Shown in pieces: positions 51,855-60,277 of a stretch of DNA of 64,000 bases. Within the stretch, counting starts at the first letter, position 1. Each line of letters opens with the position of its first letter. The DNA is from CAYNHF01 sp964397045. Its GTDB lineage: Bacteria > Actinomycetota > Acidimicrobiia > Spongiisociales > UBA5794. A program made the position numbers and the translations under genes. The stretch is from assembly GCA_964397045.1 (NCBI GenBank), contig CAYNHF010000033.1:62001-126000 (forward strand), written 5' to 3'. The notes under the pieces were generated by a model that saw only the letters and a list, made by a program, of their open reading frames with translations, did no database searches and was not told where the DNA came from.

Positions 51855-51994
51855 GCAGTCGACCTCGCTGCCCAAAACGAACGCTACCGAAAGCAACCCA
51901 GCAAACCGGCCGCTCCACCAGAGCTGGTGGGCAAAGGGTTGGGGGTGGGACTCGCGCCCCACCCCCAAGGTCCTCGATCGATCGGATGTGTTAG
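51851..51994 (+). CDS. possible 47-aa basic protein divergent from imuA'
   Basis: Starts MSSRPRCPKRTLPKATQ; Arg/Lys/Pro/Gly-rich, net charge strongly positive, no membrane helix. GAGGAAGG lies just before the ATG, and the frame follows the 14-aa ORF with an ATGA overlap, in a transcript that could begin at the SOS box. It also crosses the terminator-like hairpin of the DUF4397 gene, which weakens the case. Confidence 0.25.
   Translation: MSSRPRCPKRTLPKATQQTGRSTRAGGQRVGGGTRAPPPRSSIDRMC
51939..51968 (-). terminator. terminator hairpin of the DUF4397 gene
   Basis: TTGGGGGTGGG (51939-51949) pairs perfectly with CCCACCCCCAA (51958-51968) around an 8-nt loop. It starts 22 nt after the stop of the DUF4397 gene on the minus strand and is followed there by CCCTTTGCC. 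Confidence 0.65.
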
Positions 51995-52761
51995 TGCTCG
52001 CGCCTGGCCAGTTTGAGTCCACCCGCGCCGAGCAGAGCGAGGGCCGCGAAGCCGAGCAGCGCTCCCATCGGGATGCCGTTGTCGACCGGGCTATTCCCGG
52101 AAGGCACCGAGGTCGGCGAAGCTCCGAGCCCACCGATCGTCTCGGTCAGGAACGAGTAGCCCGCGCCAGCCGATCCAACCACGTAGACGATGCGCTCCTG
52201 GCCTTCGCCAACGCCGAGGTTGGCCGAGAGCACGGTGGCGCCACCACCGGCCGGGGTCACTGTCAGCGCATAGGTCTTGGCGGCTACATCTGCCTTGCCC
52301 TGACCTCCATTCGTCACTCCCGCGAACAGCACCGCGCCGTCCGCCAGGATATCCACAGCGCCGGCTGCGGCCGCATGCCGGGCCGTGACCCGACCCTTAC
52401 CCGCGGCGATCTTGGACACATCGTTCTGGAAAACGCTCAACTTCGGCGTTCCGCCAGCATCGAGATGCGCCATCACGGAATGGTTGCCGGATGAGGGAAG
52501 CGCGATATCACCGCCTACGATCACGATCGAACCGCCGGTCACCACCTCGACGTCCTTGAGCGTCGTGCCCGAGAACGCGTTGAGGCTTACCTTGTCGCCA
52601 AAACTGAAGTCCTTGACGATCACCGCGCCGTCGACCTTGACATCGACTGTGGCGCCGGGAATCCCGTGAATCAGCGTGATTCGCGCCGAAGCGGCCGCGG
52701 CCGGTGCCGCAAAAGCCAGGATCATCACAGCCGCCGCGCCTAACGCGAGAAGCCTTCTCAG
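51991..52761 (-). CDS. DUF4397 exported protein with C-terminal membrane helix; probable CTG start
   Basis: 256 aa if the start is CTG at 52761. That reading gives a complete signal peptide (RRLLALGAAAVMILAFAAPAAAASA) and is preceded by GAGGAGGAGGAAAT. The first usual start codon, GTG at 52728, would leave a signal peptide without its basic region. The mature part has two DUF4397 units (ARITLIHGIPGATVDVKVDG and VTARHAAAAGAVDILADG), and the end is a hydrophobic helix followed by KLARREH, like a cell-surface anchor. The family is found in surface proteins of unknown function. Confidence 0.78.
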   Translation of the reverse strand: MRRLLALGAAAVMILAFAAPAAAASARITLIHGIPGATVDVKVDGAVIVKDFSFGDKVSLNAFSGTTLKDVEVVTGGSIVIVGGDIALPSSGNHSVMAHLDAGGTPKLSVFQNDVSKIAAGKGRVTARHAAAAGAVDILADGAVLFAGVTNGGQGKADVAAKTYALTVTPAGGGATVLSANLGVGEGQERIVYVVGSAGAGYSFLTETIGGLGASPTSVPSGNSPVDNGIPMGALLGFAALALLGAGGLKLARREH

Positions 52762-52941
52762 ATTTCCTCCTCCTCGTCCATCCTCTGGACGTATACCCGC
52801 TTCGCCGCCGCGAGGCTAGAGGCTTTTGGATTACCGGATGCAGTCGCGGTCGATCAGTCGAGTTGGTCGTGTGGATATCGTCCCAGATCGTGGCACTCCG
52901 CTGCAAACCGTGGAAAGTCGCAGGGTCCCGAGGATGCCGGA

Positions 52942-53481
52942 TCAAGCATGAACCGGAGCTCTCGGATTACCGACGTCCACCCTGTAGAGCACCACTTCCT
53001 GACCCCCGGGAGTCACCCACTCCCGCCAGTACCGTTCTCCCACCTTCTCCGCCACCCGGATCGACGCAACGTTGCCCGGCTGGATCACCGAGATGACGTG
53101 ATCGAGCTCGAGGACCTGGAAGGCGTGGTCTCGCAGCGCAGCACCCATTTCCGTGGCGAATCCGCGGGACTGGTTGCGGCTCGCAACCATCCACCCGATC
53201 TCGGTCTCATCCTCGTCTTCGACCGTCCACGCCTTGAAGCCACCGCGCCCTACCAGCTCCCCGGTGGACCGCTCCACACACGCCAGCAGGCCCGGGTTCG
53301 TATCGTCGTGGTCCTCAATCGCCTCCAGCAAGGCCCGGGCCGTCTGCTCCCGGCTTGCGGGCCGTCCGTCACCGACGAAAGACATCGTCGTTGGATCGCC
53401 GTACATGGCGTACAGGCCATCCAGGTCACCCGGCACGAACGGACGGATATCGAGGCGATCGGTGGGAATGAGCAGGGTCAT
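52942..53481 (-). CDS. GNAT acetyltransferase (RimJ/RimL type)
   Basis: 179 aa. Begins with the family pattern LLIPTDRLDIRPFVPGDLDGLYAMYGDP, has LVGRGGFKAW, EIGWMVASRNQSRGFATE (acetyl-CoA loop) and VISVIQPGNVASIRVAEKVG. It acetylates an N-terminus, antibiotic or small molecule; the substrate is unknown. TAAGGT lies 7 nt before the ATG (leaderless pattern). Confidence 0.85.
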   Translation of the reverse strand: MTLLIPTDRLDIRPFVPGDLDGLYAMYGDPTTMSFVGDGRPASREQTARALLEAIEDHDDTNPGLLACVERSTGELVGRGGFKAWTVEDEDETEIGWMVASRNQSRGFATEMGAALRDHAFQVLELDHVISVIQPGNVASIRVAEKVGERYWREWVTPGGQEVVLYRVDVGNPRAPVHA

Positions 53482-53512
53482 GGTGGCAACCTTAGAACCG
53501 GCGGGACGCGAA

Positions 53513-53536
53513 AAGACCCCGGCGGACCGGGGCCTT
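53513..53536 (-). terminator. rho-independent terminator of pnp
   Basis: CCCCGG (53517-53522) pairs with CCGGGG (53527-53532), extended past one mismatch by AAG/CTT. It begins 26 nt after the pnp stop and, read on the minus strand, is followed by TTTTC, a short U-tract. Confidence 0.6.
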
Positions 53537-53561
53537 CTCGACGTCTGGTGGTTCCGCCCGA

Positions 53562-55946
53562 CTAGAGGCCCGCCTCGAACTCATCCTCGAAGGACACGAC
53601 GGTGCGGCCCTCCTTGGCTTCGGGTGCCTTGTCTCGGCTGCCGCCGTCGCGATCGCGGTTGCGATCACGGCCTCGGTTGCGATCGCGGCCGCCGTCACGG
53701 CCGCCGTCGCGTCGACCTCTACCGCCCCGATCGGATCGGCCTCCGCCGCCACCGTTTCCGCTACTGCGGGAGGTGGAGGCACCTTCCTTGACCTCGAGTT
53801 CCACACCTTCGGCCAAGTCGAGGCTGACTTTGCCCCGGTCGTCGATCTCTCGAACCACAACCGAGACGCTGTCGCCAAGCGCCAGCACATCTTCGACCTG
53901 CTCGATCCTGCGGCCGCCACCCATCTTCGAGATGTGCAACAAGCCATCGCGACCGGGGAGGATGTTGACGAACGCGCCGAACTTGGTGATGTTGACCACC
54001 TCACCCTCGTAGATCTCACCGACATTGGCTTCGGGCGGGAACCCGATGGCGAGGATTCGCTCGCGAGCCAATTCCATCGATGCCGTGTCGGAGGCGCCGA
54101 CTCGTACCGTGCCGTCGTCGTCGATCTCGATGGTGGCTCCGGTCTCTTCCTCGAGTTCGCGGATAACCTTGCCCTTCGGCCCGATGACCTCTCCGATCTT
54201 GTCCTTCGGGATCGCGATCGCTTCGATCTTGGGAGCGTTGGGAGCCAGATCCTCACGCGGGCCGGGAAGGGCCTCCGCCATCGCATCCAGAATGAAGAGC
54301 CTGGCATCGCGTGCCTGGTTCATCGCATCGATCAACACCTGGGCCGGTAGCCCCTCGATCTTCGTGTCGAGCTGTAGTGCGGTGATCATGTCTCTGGTGC
54401 CTGCCACTTTGAAGTCCATGTCGCCGAGCGCATCCTCGGCTCCGAGGATGTCGGTCAGCGTGACAAACTCATCGTCCTGAGCAATCAGGCCCATCGCGAT
54501 TCCGGCAACCGGGGAAGCGATCGGAACACCGGCGTCCATCAGCGAGAGGGATGAGCCACACACCGAGGCCATCGAACTGGAGCCGTTGGACTGCAGCACC
54601 TCAGATACGAGACGGAAGGTGTAGGGGAACTCCTCAGCGCTCGGTATGACCGGGAGCAGTGCCTTCTCGGCGAGAGCCCCGTGGCCGATCTCACGACGCT
54701 TCGGGCCCCGCATGAAGCCGGTCTCACCAGTTGCGAACGGCGGCATGTTGTAGTGGTGCATGTACCGCTTGGTCTCTTCGATCGAGATCGTGTCGAGCAT
54801 CTGAACCATGCGCAGCATGCCCAGGGTCGTAGCGTTGAGTACCTGAGTCTCGCCTCTGGTGAATAGCCCGGTGCCGTGAGCCTCGGGCAACACACCTACC
54901 TCGATATCGAGCGGCCGGATCTCGGCGAGGCCGCGGCCGTCCATCCGCACCCCGTCTTTCAGGACCCGGTCCCGCATGACCTTTTTCTGAACGCTGCGGA
55001 ACGCCTTCTTCGCCTCGGCCTGCGCCGCGGCATCGTCCTCGTCGAGGTCGAGTTCTGCCATCGTGGCTTCTTTGGCCTCAGCTTCCGCATTGAGCCGCTC
55101 TCGCTTGTCTGTGATGACACCCAGCGCTTCTAGTTTGGGAACGGCAACGGCAGCCACCCGGTCGTACATCTCGGCCGAATAATCCTCGACAATCGGCCAG
55201 TCCACCGGCTCCGGCTCTCCGAGCTGCGCTTTCAATTCGAGCTGCAGGTCGATGAGTTCGGAAATGTAGACCTTGGCTTGCTCGAGGCCTGCGGCCACGG
55301 AGGCTTCGTCCGGCGCCACTTGACCGTTCGTGACCAACCGATGCCCGTCCTCGGTGGCGCCTGCTTCGACCATGGCGATGTCGATATCTCCGGCCGCGTT
55401 TCGCTTGCCTGCGACGACGATCTCGAACACAGACTCGTCGAGTTCCTCGAAATTCGGCATGGCGATCCACTCACCGTCGCGCAGTGACAGCCGTACTGCC
55501 CCTATAGGACCCTGGAACGGGATCGGGCTCACGGTCAGCGCCGCGGACGCAGCATTGAGCGCCGGCACGTCGTAGGGGTTCTCCAAGTCGGCAGACATGA
55601 TGGTCGCCACAACGTGGGTTTCGCTGCGGAAGCCGGGCTTGAAGGACGGCCGCAGCGGCCGGTCGATGAGCCGCGCCGTCAGTGTTGCCTTTTCGGTGGC
55701 CCGACCTTCACGGCGGAAGAACGAGCCTGGGATCCGGCCCACGGCGTACATGCGCTCTTCGATGTCGACGGTGAGGGGGAAGAAGTCGATGCCTTCACGC
55801 AAACGCCTGCTGGCGGTTGCGGCTACGAGTACTTCAGTGGTGCCCACCTTGGCGACGACGGCGCCGTCTGCAAGTTGGGCGAGTTTTCCGGCCGTGAACG
55901 CGACTTCCTTGTCGCCGATCTGGCCCCGTACGGTGGTCTCTGCCAC
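53562..55946 (-). CDS. pnp: polyribonucleotide nucleotidyltransferase (PNPase) with Arg/Gly/Asp-rich tail
   Basis: 794 aa from GTG 55946, with AAAGGAG at the right distance; a longer frame to 56066 is not conserved. Two RNase PH-like domains (YAVGRIPGSFFRREGRATEKA; RTHGTGLFTRGETQ-like EAHGTGLFTRGETQVL), a KH domain (GEVIGPKGKVIRELE) and an S1 domain (GAFVNILPGRDGLLHISKM). The last about 60 residues are an RG/RD/NR repeat tail (GRDRNRGRDRNRDRD), then VVSFEDEFEAGL. It degrades RNA 3'-5' phosphorolytically. The leader carries a long stem (55966-56047), which suggests autoregulation. Confidence 0.93.
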   Translation of the reverse strand: MAETTVRGQIGDKEVAFTAGKLAQLADGAVVAKVGTTEVLVAATASRRLREGIDFFPLTVDIEERMYAVGRIPGSFFRREGRATEKATLTARLIDRPLRPSFKPGFRSETHVVATIMSADLENPYDVPALNAASAALTVSPIPFQGPIGAVRLSLRDGEWIAMPNFEELDESVFEIVVAGKRNAAGDIDIAMVEAGATEDGHRLVTNGQVAPDEASVAAGLEQAKVYISELIDLQLELKAQLGEPEPVDWPIVEDYSAEMYDRVAAVAVPKLEALGVITDKRERLNAEAEAKEATMAELDLDEDDAAAQAEAKKAFRSVQKKVMRDRVLKDGVRMDGRGLAEIRPLDIEVGVLPEAHGTGLFTRGETQVLNATTLGMLRMVQMLDTISIEETKRYMHHYNMPPFATGETGFMRGPKRREIGHGALAEKALLPVIPSAEEFPYTFRLVSEVLQSNGSSSMASVCGSSLSLMDAGVPIASPVAGIAMGLIAQDDEFVTLTDILGAEDALGDMDFKVAGTRDMITALQLDTKIEGLPAQVLIDAMNQARDARLFILDAMAEALPGPREDLAPNAPKIEAIAIPKDKIGEVIGPKGKVIRELEEETGATIEIDDDGTVRVGASDTASMELARERILAIGFPPEANVGEIYEGEVVNITKFGAFVNILPGRDGLLHISKMGGGRRIEQVEDVLALGDSVSVVVREIDDRGKVSLDLAEGVELEVKEGASTSRSSGNGGGGGRSDRGGRGRRDGGRDGGRDRNRGRDRNRDRDGGSRDKAPEAKEGRTVVSFEDEFEAGL

Positions 55947-55965
55947 GCGTCTCTCCTTTGGTTGG

Positions 55966-56047
55966 CCGGGAGAGCGCTCAATTGGCAGTGGTCGATCCTC
56001 GAAGTGAGCCGAGTATCGGCCACTGACAACTGAACCTTCTCTCCCGG
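55966..56047 (-). promoter_or_regulatory. long imperfect stem-loop in the pnp leader
   Basis: CCGGGAGAG (55966-55974) pairs with CTCTCCCGG (56039-56047). Inside, TCAATTGGCAGTGG pairs with CCACTGACAACTGA with 12 of 14 matches, and CGAT pairs with ATCG, giving more than 20 base pairs with small bulges. The base of the stem lies 8 nt upstream of the Shine-Dalgarno. In E. coli a comparable leader stem is cut by RNase III and lets PNPase repress itself. Confidence 0.6.
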
Positions 56048-56069
56048 GCGTTTCACACCCTGGCACAGA

Positions 56070-56093
56070 AAGAGGCGGCTACTGCCGCCTCTT
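56070..56093 (-). terminator. hairpin between rpsO and pnp
   Basis: AAGAGGCGGC (56070-56079) pairs perfectly with GCCGCCTCTT (56084-56093) around TACT, 11 nt after the rpsO stop. No U-run; probably a partial terminator or the 3' end of rpsO mRNA. Confidence 0.6.
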
Positions 56094-56103
56094 CCGATTC
56101 GTG

Positions 56104-56361
56104 CTATCGCCGCAGACCGAGCTGGGCAATGAGGGTTCGGTATCGCTCCACATTCTGATTGCGGAGGTAGCTCAATAGGCGTCGGCGCTTCCCGACCATC
56201 ATCAATAGGCCTCGCCGGCTGTGGTGATCCTTCTTGTGGACCCTCAGATGCTCGGTGAGGTGGTTGATTCGCTCCGTGAGCAGCGCAACCTGGACTTCCG
56301 GAGACCCCGTGTCGGAGTCGTGGAGGCCGTAGCTTTCGATGATGGTTTTCGTGTCTTGCAC
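56104..56361 (-). CDS. rpsO: 30S ribosomal protein S15
   Basis: 85 aa, slightly shorter than E. coli S15. Typical sequence: DTGSPEVQVALLTERINHLTEHL, then the rRNA-binding HKKDHHSRRGLLMMVGKRRRLLSYL. It binds 16S rRNA early in 30S assembly. It sits before pnp with a hairpin between, the conserved rpsO-pnp order. Start is GTG. Confidence 0.95.
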   Translation of the reverse strand: MQDTKTIIESYGLHDSDTGSPEVQVALLTERINHLTEHLRVHKKDHHSRRGLLMMVGKRRRLLSYLRNQNVERYRTLIAQLGLRR

Positions 56362-56473
56362 GCAGGCAGATTCCTTCGTGACCTTGTGGACGCGCCCGGA
56401 CGACCGTCCGAGCTACGGCAGTGTACCAGCTTTGCGGCACGACGAAAGTCGCTACAACACCAGGCACCTCCGA

Positions 56474-56866
56474 TCAGTCGCGAGCCGGGGCCACCGCTTC
56501 GACCTCGATTTCGACCAGCCATGCCGGGTCGAGCAGACCGGCCACCACCACCATCGTCGCCGCAGGCGAAGCCGCACCGAAGAGTTCCCGGTGAGCGCGC
56601 CCGACCTCGTCTGCTAGTTGTGCATCCGTGATGTACATTCGAATCCGCACGACATCGGAGGCGGTGGCGCCGAGCTCCTCGAGCGCGCCGATCGCGATGT
56701 CTCCGCAGCGCAGCATCTGCTGATATGCCGTTGCCGCGACCTGGCCTCCTGGTGGGGGGATTGGAGCGGTCCCTGCGATCTCGACCCGGTCACCCACCCG
56801 CACCCCGCGGGCGAATCCGTAGCGGTCTTCATACGGGGATCCCGACCGGACGTGGGTGCTCGCCAT
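56474..56866 (-). CDS. RidA family protein
   Basis: 130 aa. Family pattern: YGFARGVRVGDRVEIAGTAP, a GDIAIGALEELGATASDVVRIRMYITD segment with the conserved Arg, and ATMVVVAGLLDPAWLVEIEVEA at the end. RidA proteins destroy reactive enamine/imine intermediates in amino-acid metabolism; this subgroup is of the YjgF/YER057c type. It is divergent from the rhodanese gene. Confidence 0.88.
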   Translation of the reverse strand: MASTHVRSGSPYEDRYGFARGVRVGDRVEIAGTAPIPPPGGQVAATAYQQMLRCGDIAIGALEELGATASDVVRIRMYITDAQLADEVGRAHRELFGAASPAATMVVVAGLLDPAWLVEIEVEAVAPARD

Positions 56867-56904
56867 GACGACGGAGGTTACCGATCGCTACAGTCGCTTG
56901 CAGC

Positions 56905-57246
56905 ATGTTGCCCGTACCCCCCGACGTTCCCGTCATCGCCCCGTCCGAGGTGGCTGATTCCCTGGCGAAGGGCGCTCTGCTCATCGACGTGCGCGAAGCC
57001 AACGAGTGGGCCGCGAGCCGAATCCCCAACGCCGAATTCAAGCCGATGTCTCAAATCAACGACTGGTACGCAGATCTGCCTCGCGAAGCCGAGTTGATCA
57101 TCTACTGCCGCACTGGGCAGCGGTCCGGCCAGGTGGTCAGGGCGCTCATCGAGCAAGCGGGCTTCGAGGATGTCTCCAACATGACGGGCGGGATCGTGGC
57201 GTGGGCAGGTGCCGGGCTCGAAATCGAAGTGCCTGCCGAAGACTGA
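56905..57246 (+). CDS. single-domain rhodanese-like protein
   Basis: 113 aa. Rhodanese fold with LLIDVREANEWAASRIPNA and the active-site loop CRTGQRSGQV, Cys at the expected position, followed by GFEDVSNMTGGIVAWAGAGLEI. Likely a sulfurtransferase that carries persulfide; the partner is unknown. Confidence 0.88.
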   Translation: MLPVPPDVPVIAPSEVADSLAKGALLIDVREANEWAASRIPNAEFKPMSQINDWYADLPREAELIIYCRTGQRSGQVVRALIEQAGFEDVSNMTGGIVAWAGAGLEIEVPAED

Positions 57247-57279
57247 ATCGCCGACAATTCGCTCCCTGGTCTTGATACG

Positions 57280-58386
57280 CTACCTGACCGACTGATTCGT
57301 GGGCCCGCCTCTGCCGAAGATCGGGTACCGGCGGCCACGCGCCTGCTGGCGAGTCCGAACCGGCGGCAGCGCCGGCCACACACATGAGCCGAGGCGCCAT
57401 GATTCCGCCGCGATGCAATCGGCTACCAATCCGGCCGTCAGCGGCGAGTTGTGCGCCTCCCCGATACGGTCGAACACATTTCCGGCGCCGAGAATCCGAT
57501 CTGTGGCGGGACCTCCCCCATCGTCAAGATCGTAGACACGCAGACCGGCGGGTTCATCCCGGAAACTGGTCACGCCCGCGTCGGGGTTGCGAACGACGAA
57601 GACCCCGACGCCCGCCGTTTCCCCGAGGTGCTCCCTGCGATCCCGACATTCGCCTGCAAGACACTGCACGGGTTCGAACTTGCCGTCTGAGGCAATCCCG
57701 AAGTAGTGGCCGATGCTCTGCAAGAACCCGAGGGAACCCCTCGATATGGGTGGGTCCAGCAGCGCAGCCCCGATCACGGATGGTTGGGTCCGAGCAGGGT
57801 ATGCGTCCCACCACGCCAGCATCTGCGTGATTGTGACCGCCCCCTTGGAGTGACCGACGAGGTAGATCTCATCCGACGAACGTGCCAGTCCGCCCAAGAA
57901 CGCTTCGAGCGCGTGAGCCGCTTCGTCGACCTCAGCCTGTTTGGTTGCCTCCACGTGTGAGGCCAGCGCCGTCCACTCCCAGTTGAAGTGCGCGACGTTG
58001 CCGGACTCGATACCCATCAGCGCCTGAAGTGTCTCGAAGGTACCCGTGCTGTCTGAGCCATGCCCTGACACAAAGACGAAAACCACAGCAGGATCGGGCC
58101 CCGTCCCCACCGGCTCCTCGTCCGCTGGTGTTCCGTCTTGTTTGCGAAACGGGCTGCGGCGAGGCGGACGCGTCGCGGCGAGGAGGCCCACCGCGAGGGC
58201 GGACCCGCCTGCGCCGTAGGGAACCAGTGACCAGCCACCCGGCAACGGCCTCGCCGGGAGGGACCCGACCCGTGGCGGGGCTGGTCCGGGTTGGAGACCG
58301 AGCCCGCCTCCGGGGGTGGAGTCGGGAATCGGATCCGTCTCGGGTGAAGGGAGCAGCAGAGCGACCAGGAGGAGCAGAGTGAGCAC
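57280..58386 (-). CDS. exported alpha/beta hydrolase (lipase-like), unknown function
   Basis: 368 aa. Hydrophobic start (TLLLLVALLLPSPETD) that works as a signal peptide, a Pro/Gly-rich region to about 90, and a hydrolase core: VVFVFVSGHGSD (oxyanion strand) and the nucleophile elbow VGHSKGAV. The Asp in LDDGGGP or DPP and His in GEAHNSPL could complete the triad. There are several Cys (QCLAGECRD, ADCIAAES, GSCVWP), so disulfides are likely. Substrate unknown. Confidence 0.72.
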   Translation of the reverse strand: MLTLLLLVALLLPSPETDPIPDSTPGGGLGLQPGPAPPRVGSLPARPLPGGWSLVPYGAGGSALAVGLLAATRPPRRSPFRKQDGTPADEEPVGTGPDPAVVFVFVSGHGSDSTGTFETLQALMGIESGNVAHFNWEWTALASHVEATKQAEVDEAAHALEAFLGGLARSSDEIYLVGHSKGAVTITQMLAWWDAYPARTQPSVIGAALLDPPISRGSLGFLQSIGHYFGIASDGKFEPVQCLAGECRDRREHLGETAGVGVFVVRNPDAGVTSFRDEPAGLRVYDLDDGGGPATDRILGAGNVFDRIGEAHNSPLTAGLVADCIAAESWRLGSCVWPALPPVRTRQQARGRRYPIFGRGGPTNQSVR

Positions 58387-58445
58387 GGGAGGCCTTTCGC
58401 GACCGGAGGCAGGCGGGGCAACCCCAGCCTGACACTGTGTGGGCT

Positions 58446-59384
58446 TCAGCTCAAGGGGTCCGAATCAGCTGTCGCCAGCAGATTCCTGGCGGCAGCCGAG
58501 TCGCGCCCGATCTGCTCAACGAGTTCGGCAACACCTGGGAACTTCCGCTCGTTGCGGATGTGGGCCACGAAATCGACGGTCAGTTCTCTGCCGTAGAGGT
58601 CCATGTCCAGGTCGAAGAGGTGGACTTCGACCATTTCCTCATCTCCGCCGAATGTCGGGCGCACCCCGATGTTGACGACCCCGCCATGAGACTCGCCGGC
58701 CACCCCAACCTGCACCGCGTACACCCCTCGCGCCGGAATCAGCAGCCCAGGGGGAAGGTCGAGGTTGGCGGTTGGCACCCCGATGATCCGCCCCCTCCCG
58801 TCGCCAGGCACCACGCGACCTGCAATGCGAAACCGCCGCCCGAGTAGCCCGCTCGCATCTTCGACCCTGCCTGCCAGGAGCGCCTCGCGCACCGCGGAAG
58901 CCGAGAAGGGAATTCCCTCGCCGTACAGATCGACGCCGTACGTCTTGAAGCCATACCGTTCCCCGAGTCGAGAGAGCGTCTCGACATCACCGCTCCGTTG
59001 ATACCCGAACCGGAAGTCGCTGCCGACGACGATCACCGCCGCACGCATCGTCCCGACGAGCACGTCGGCAACGAAGCTCTCCGGAGACATCGCCCGCATC
59101 GAGTCGTCGAAGTCCAACAAGCCAACGATGTCGATGCCGAGACGGTCGAGCAGCTCCAGCTTCTGCACTTCACTCGTGAGGAGGGGCGGACTGCCCTGCC
59201 CCGCAATCTCCCTGGGGTGCCGTTCGAAGGAGAGCACCGCGGTGGGCAGGCCGCCGGCGCGCTGCTGCAGTTCCTGGAGCACCCGTAGGTGACCCCGGTG
59301 CACGCCGTCGAACACCCCGACGCTCAACGCGGTACGCGCCACCCCCGGATCCCAGCCTGTCTGCTCACCGCGCAACACCTTCAC
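58446..59384 (-). CDS. ribF: bifunctional riboflavin kinase/FAD synthetase
   Basis: 312 aa. N-terminal FMN adenylyltransferase domain with the nucleotidyltransferase motif GVFDGVHRGHLRVL; C-terminal riboflavin kinase domain with GRIIGVPTANLDL (PTAN) and the catalytic Glu region MVEVHLFDLDMDLYGREL. Makes FMN and FAD. The start overlaps truB by 4 nt. Confidence 0.93.
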   Translation of the reverse strand: MKVLRGEQTGWDPGVARTALSVGVFDGVHRGHLRVLQELQQRAGGLPTAVLSFERHPREIAGQGSPPLLTSEVQKLELLDRLGIDIVGLLDFDDSMRAMSPESFVADVLVGTMRAAVIVVGSDFRFGYQRSGDVETLSRLGERYGFKTYGVDLYGEGIPFSASAVREALLAGRVEDASGLLGRRFRIAGRVVPGDGRGRIIGVPTANLDLPPGLLIPARGVYAVQVGVAGESHGGVVNIGVRPTFGGDEEMVEVHLFDLDMDLYGRELTVDFVAHIRNERKFPGVAELVEQIGRDSAAARNLLATADSDPLS

Positions 59385-60277
59385 GCCAAGACCACCTCGG
59401 CGCGAGCCGCGACGCCGTCGCTCTGATACACCGCAAGCAGGCGTCCGTTGGCATCAACGATGCGAAGCAGCCCGGTGACGTCCGACCGCAACGCGCTCCC
59501 GGTGAGCGACACTCCGTTGGCTACCGCGATGGCCGCGTCCGGACCGACTACTTCGAGCGGGAGGTCGGCAAGCCCGTCGGCAGGCGACAGGAGCAAGGGC
59601 AGCCAATTGATCTCACCTGCGGTGGTGAAGGCGTCCATGGTGCCGGCGTCTTCGACACGCAATGATCCGTTGCGAGTCCGGCGCAGCGCCGTGAGATGAG
59701 CACGACCGCCGAGGGCGCGGGCGATATCGTCCGCCAGCGTTCGAACATACGTGCCGGTGCCACACCGAACCCGGAGGATTGCCTCCGGATAGTCGGAGGG
59801 AGCGAAGTCCTCGAGTTCGAGAGCATGGATCTCTACGGGGCGCGCCTCGCGGGCGACGACCTCGCCTTCGCGCGCCAATTCGTAGAGCCGGCGTCCTTCG
59901 ACCTTGCGCGCGGACACCATCGGAGGCTCCTGCAATACGGTGCCCACGAACCGTTCCATCACCTGTTCGAGGTCCTCAGGGCCAAACGGCATCGGCGCAC
60001 GCGACAGCACGGCTCCATCTGCATCCAGGCTGTCTGTAGCAACCCCGAACATGACGCGTGCCACGTATTCCTTGACCCCTGCCTGCACGAACCGCAGAAG
60101 CCGGGTGGCGCGGCCCAGACCCAGTACGAGCAAGCCCGTCGCCATCGGATCCAGCGTGCCGGCATGGCCGACCTTGCGTTGCCCGGTCACGGCGCGGACC
60201 TTGGCAACGACGTCATGCGACGTCCATTGAGATGGCTTGTCGATCAGCAGGAATCCGTCGAACGGTGCGGCGCTCAT
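59381..60277 (-). CDS. truB: tRNA pseudouridine(55) synthase
   Basis: 298 aa. DGFLLIDKPSQWTSHDVV at the start, catalytic Asp in GTLDPMATGLLVLGLGRATR, then VRCGTGTYVRTLADDI. Converts U55 of tRNA to pseudouridine. The C-terminus has a PUA-like part. Overlaps nrnA and ribF by 4 nt on either side, the conserved actinobacterial order. Confidence 0.93.
   Translation of the reverse strand: MSAAPFDGFLLIDKPSQWTSHDVVAKVRAVTGQRKVGHAGTLDPMATGLLVLGLGRATRLLRFVQAGVKEYVARVMFGVATDSLDADGAVLSRAPMPFGPEDLEQVMERFVGTVLQEPPMVSARKVEGRRLYELAREGEVVAREARPVEIHALELEDFAPSDYPEAILRVRCGTGTYVRTLADDIARALGGRAHLTALRRTRNGSLRVEDAGTMDAFTTAGEINWLPLLLSPADGLADLPLEVVGPDAAIAVANGVSLTGSALRSDVTGLLRIVDANGRLLAVYQSDGVAARAEVVLA

Noticed and set aside
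53640..53730. Repeated 10-20 bp units that look like a short tandem array
   Set aside because: They code for the Arg/Asp/Gly tail of PNPase; there are no spacers of equal length and no cas genes, so not CRISPR.
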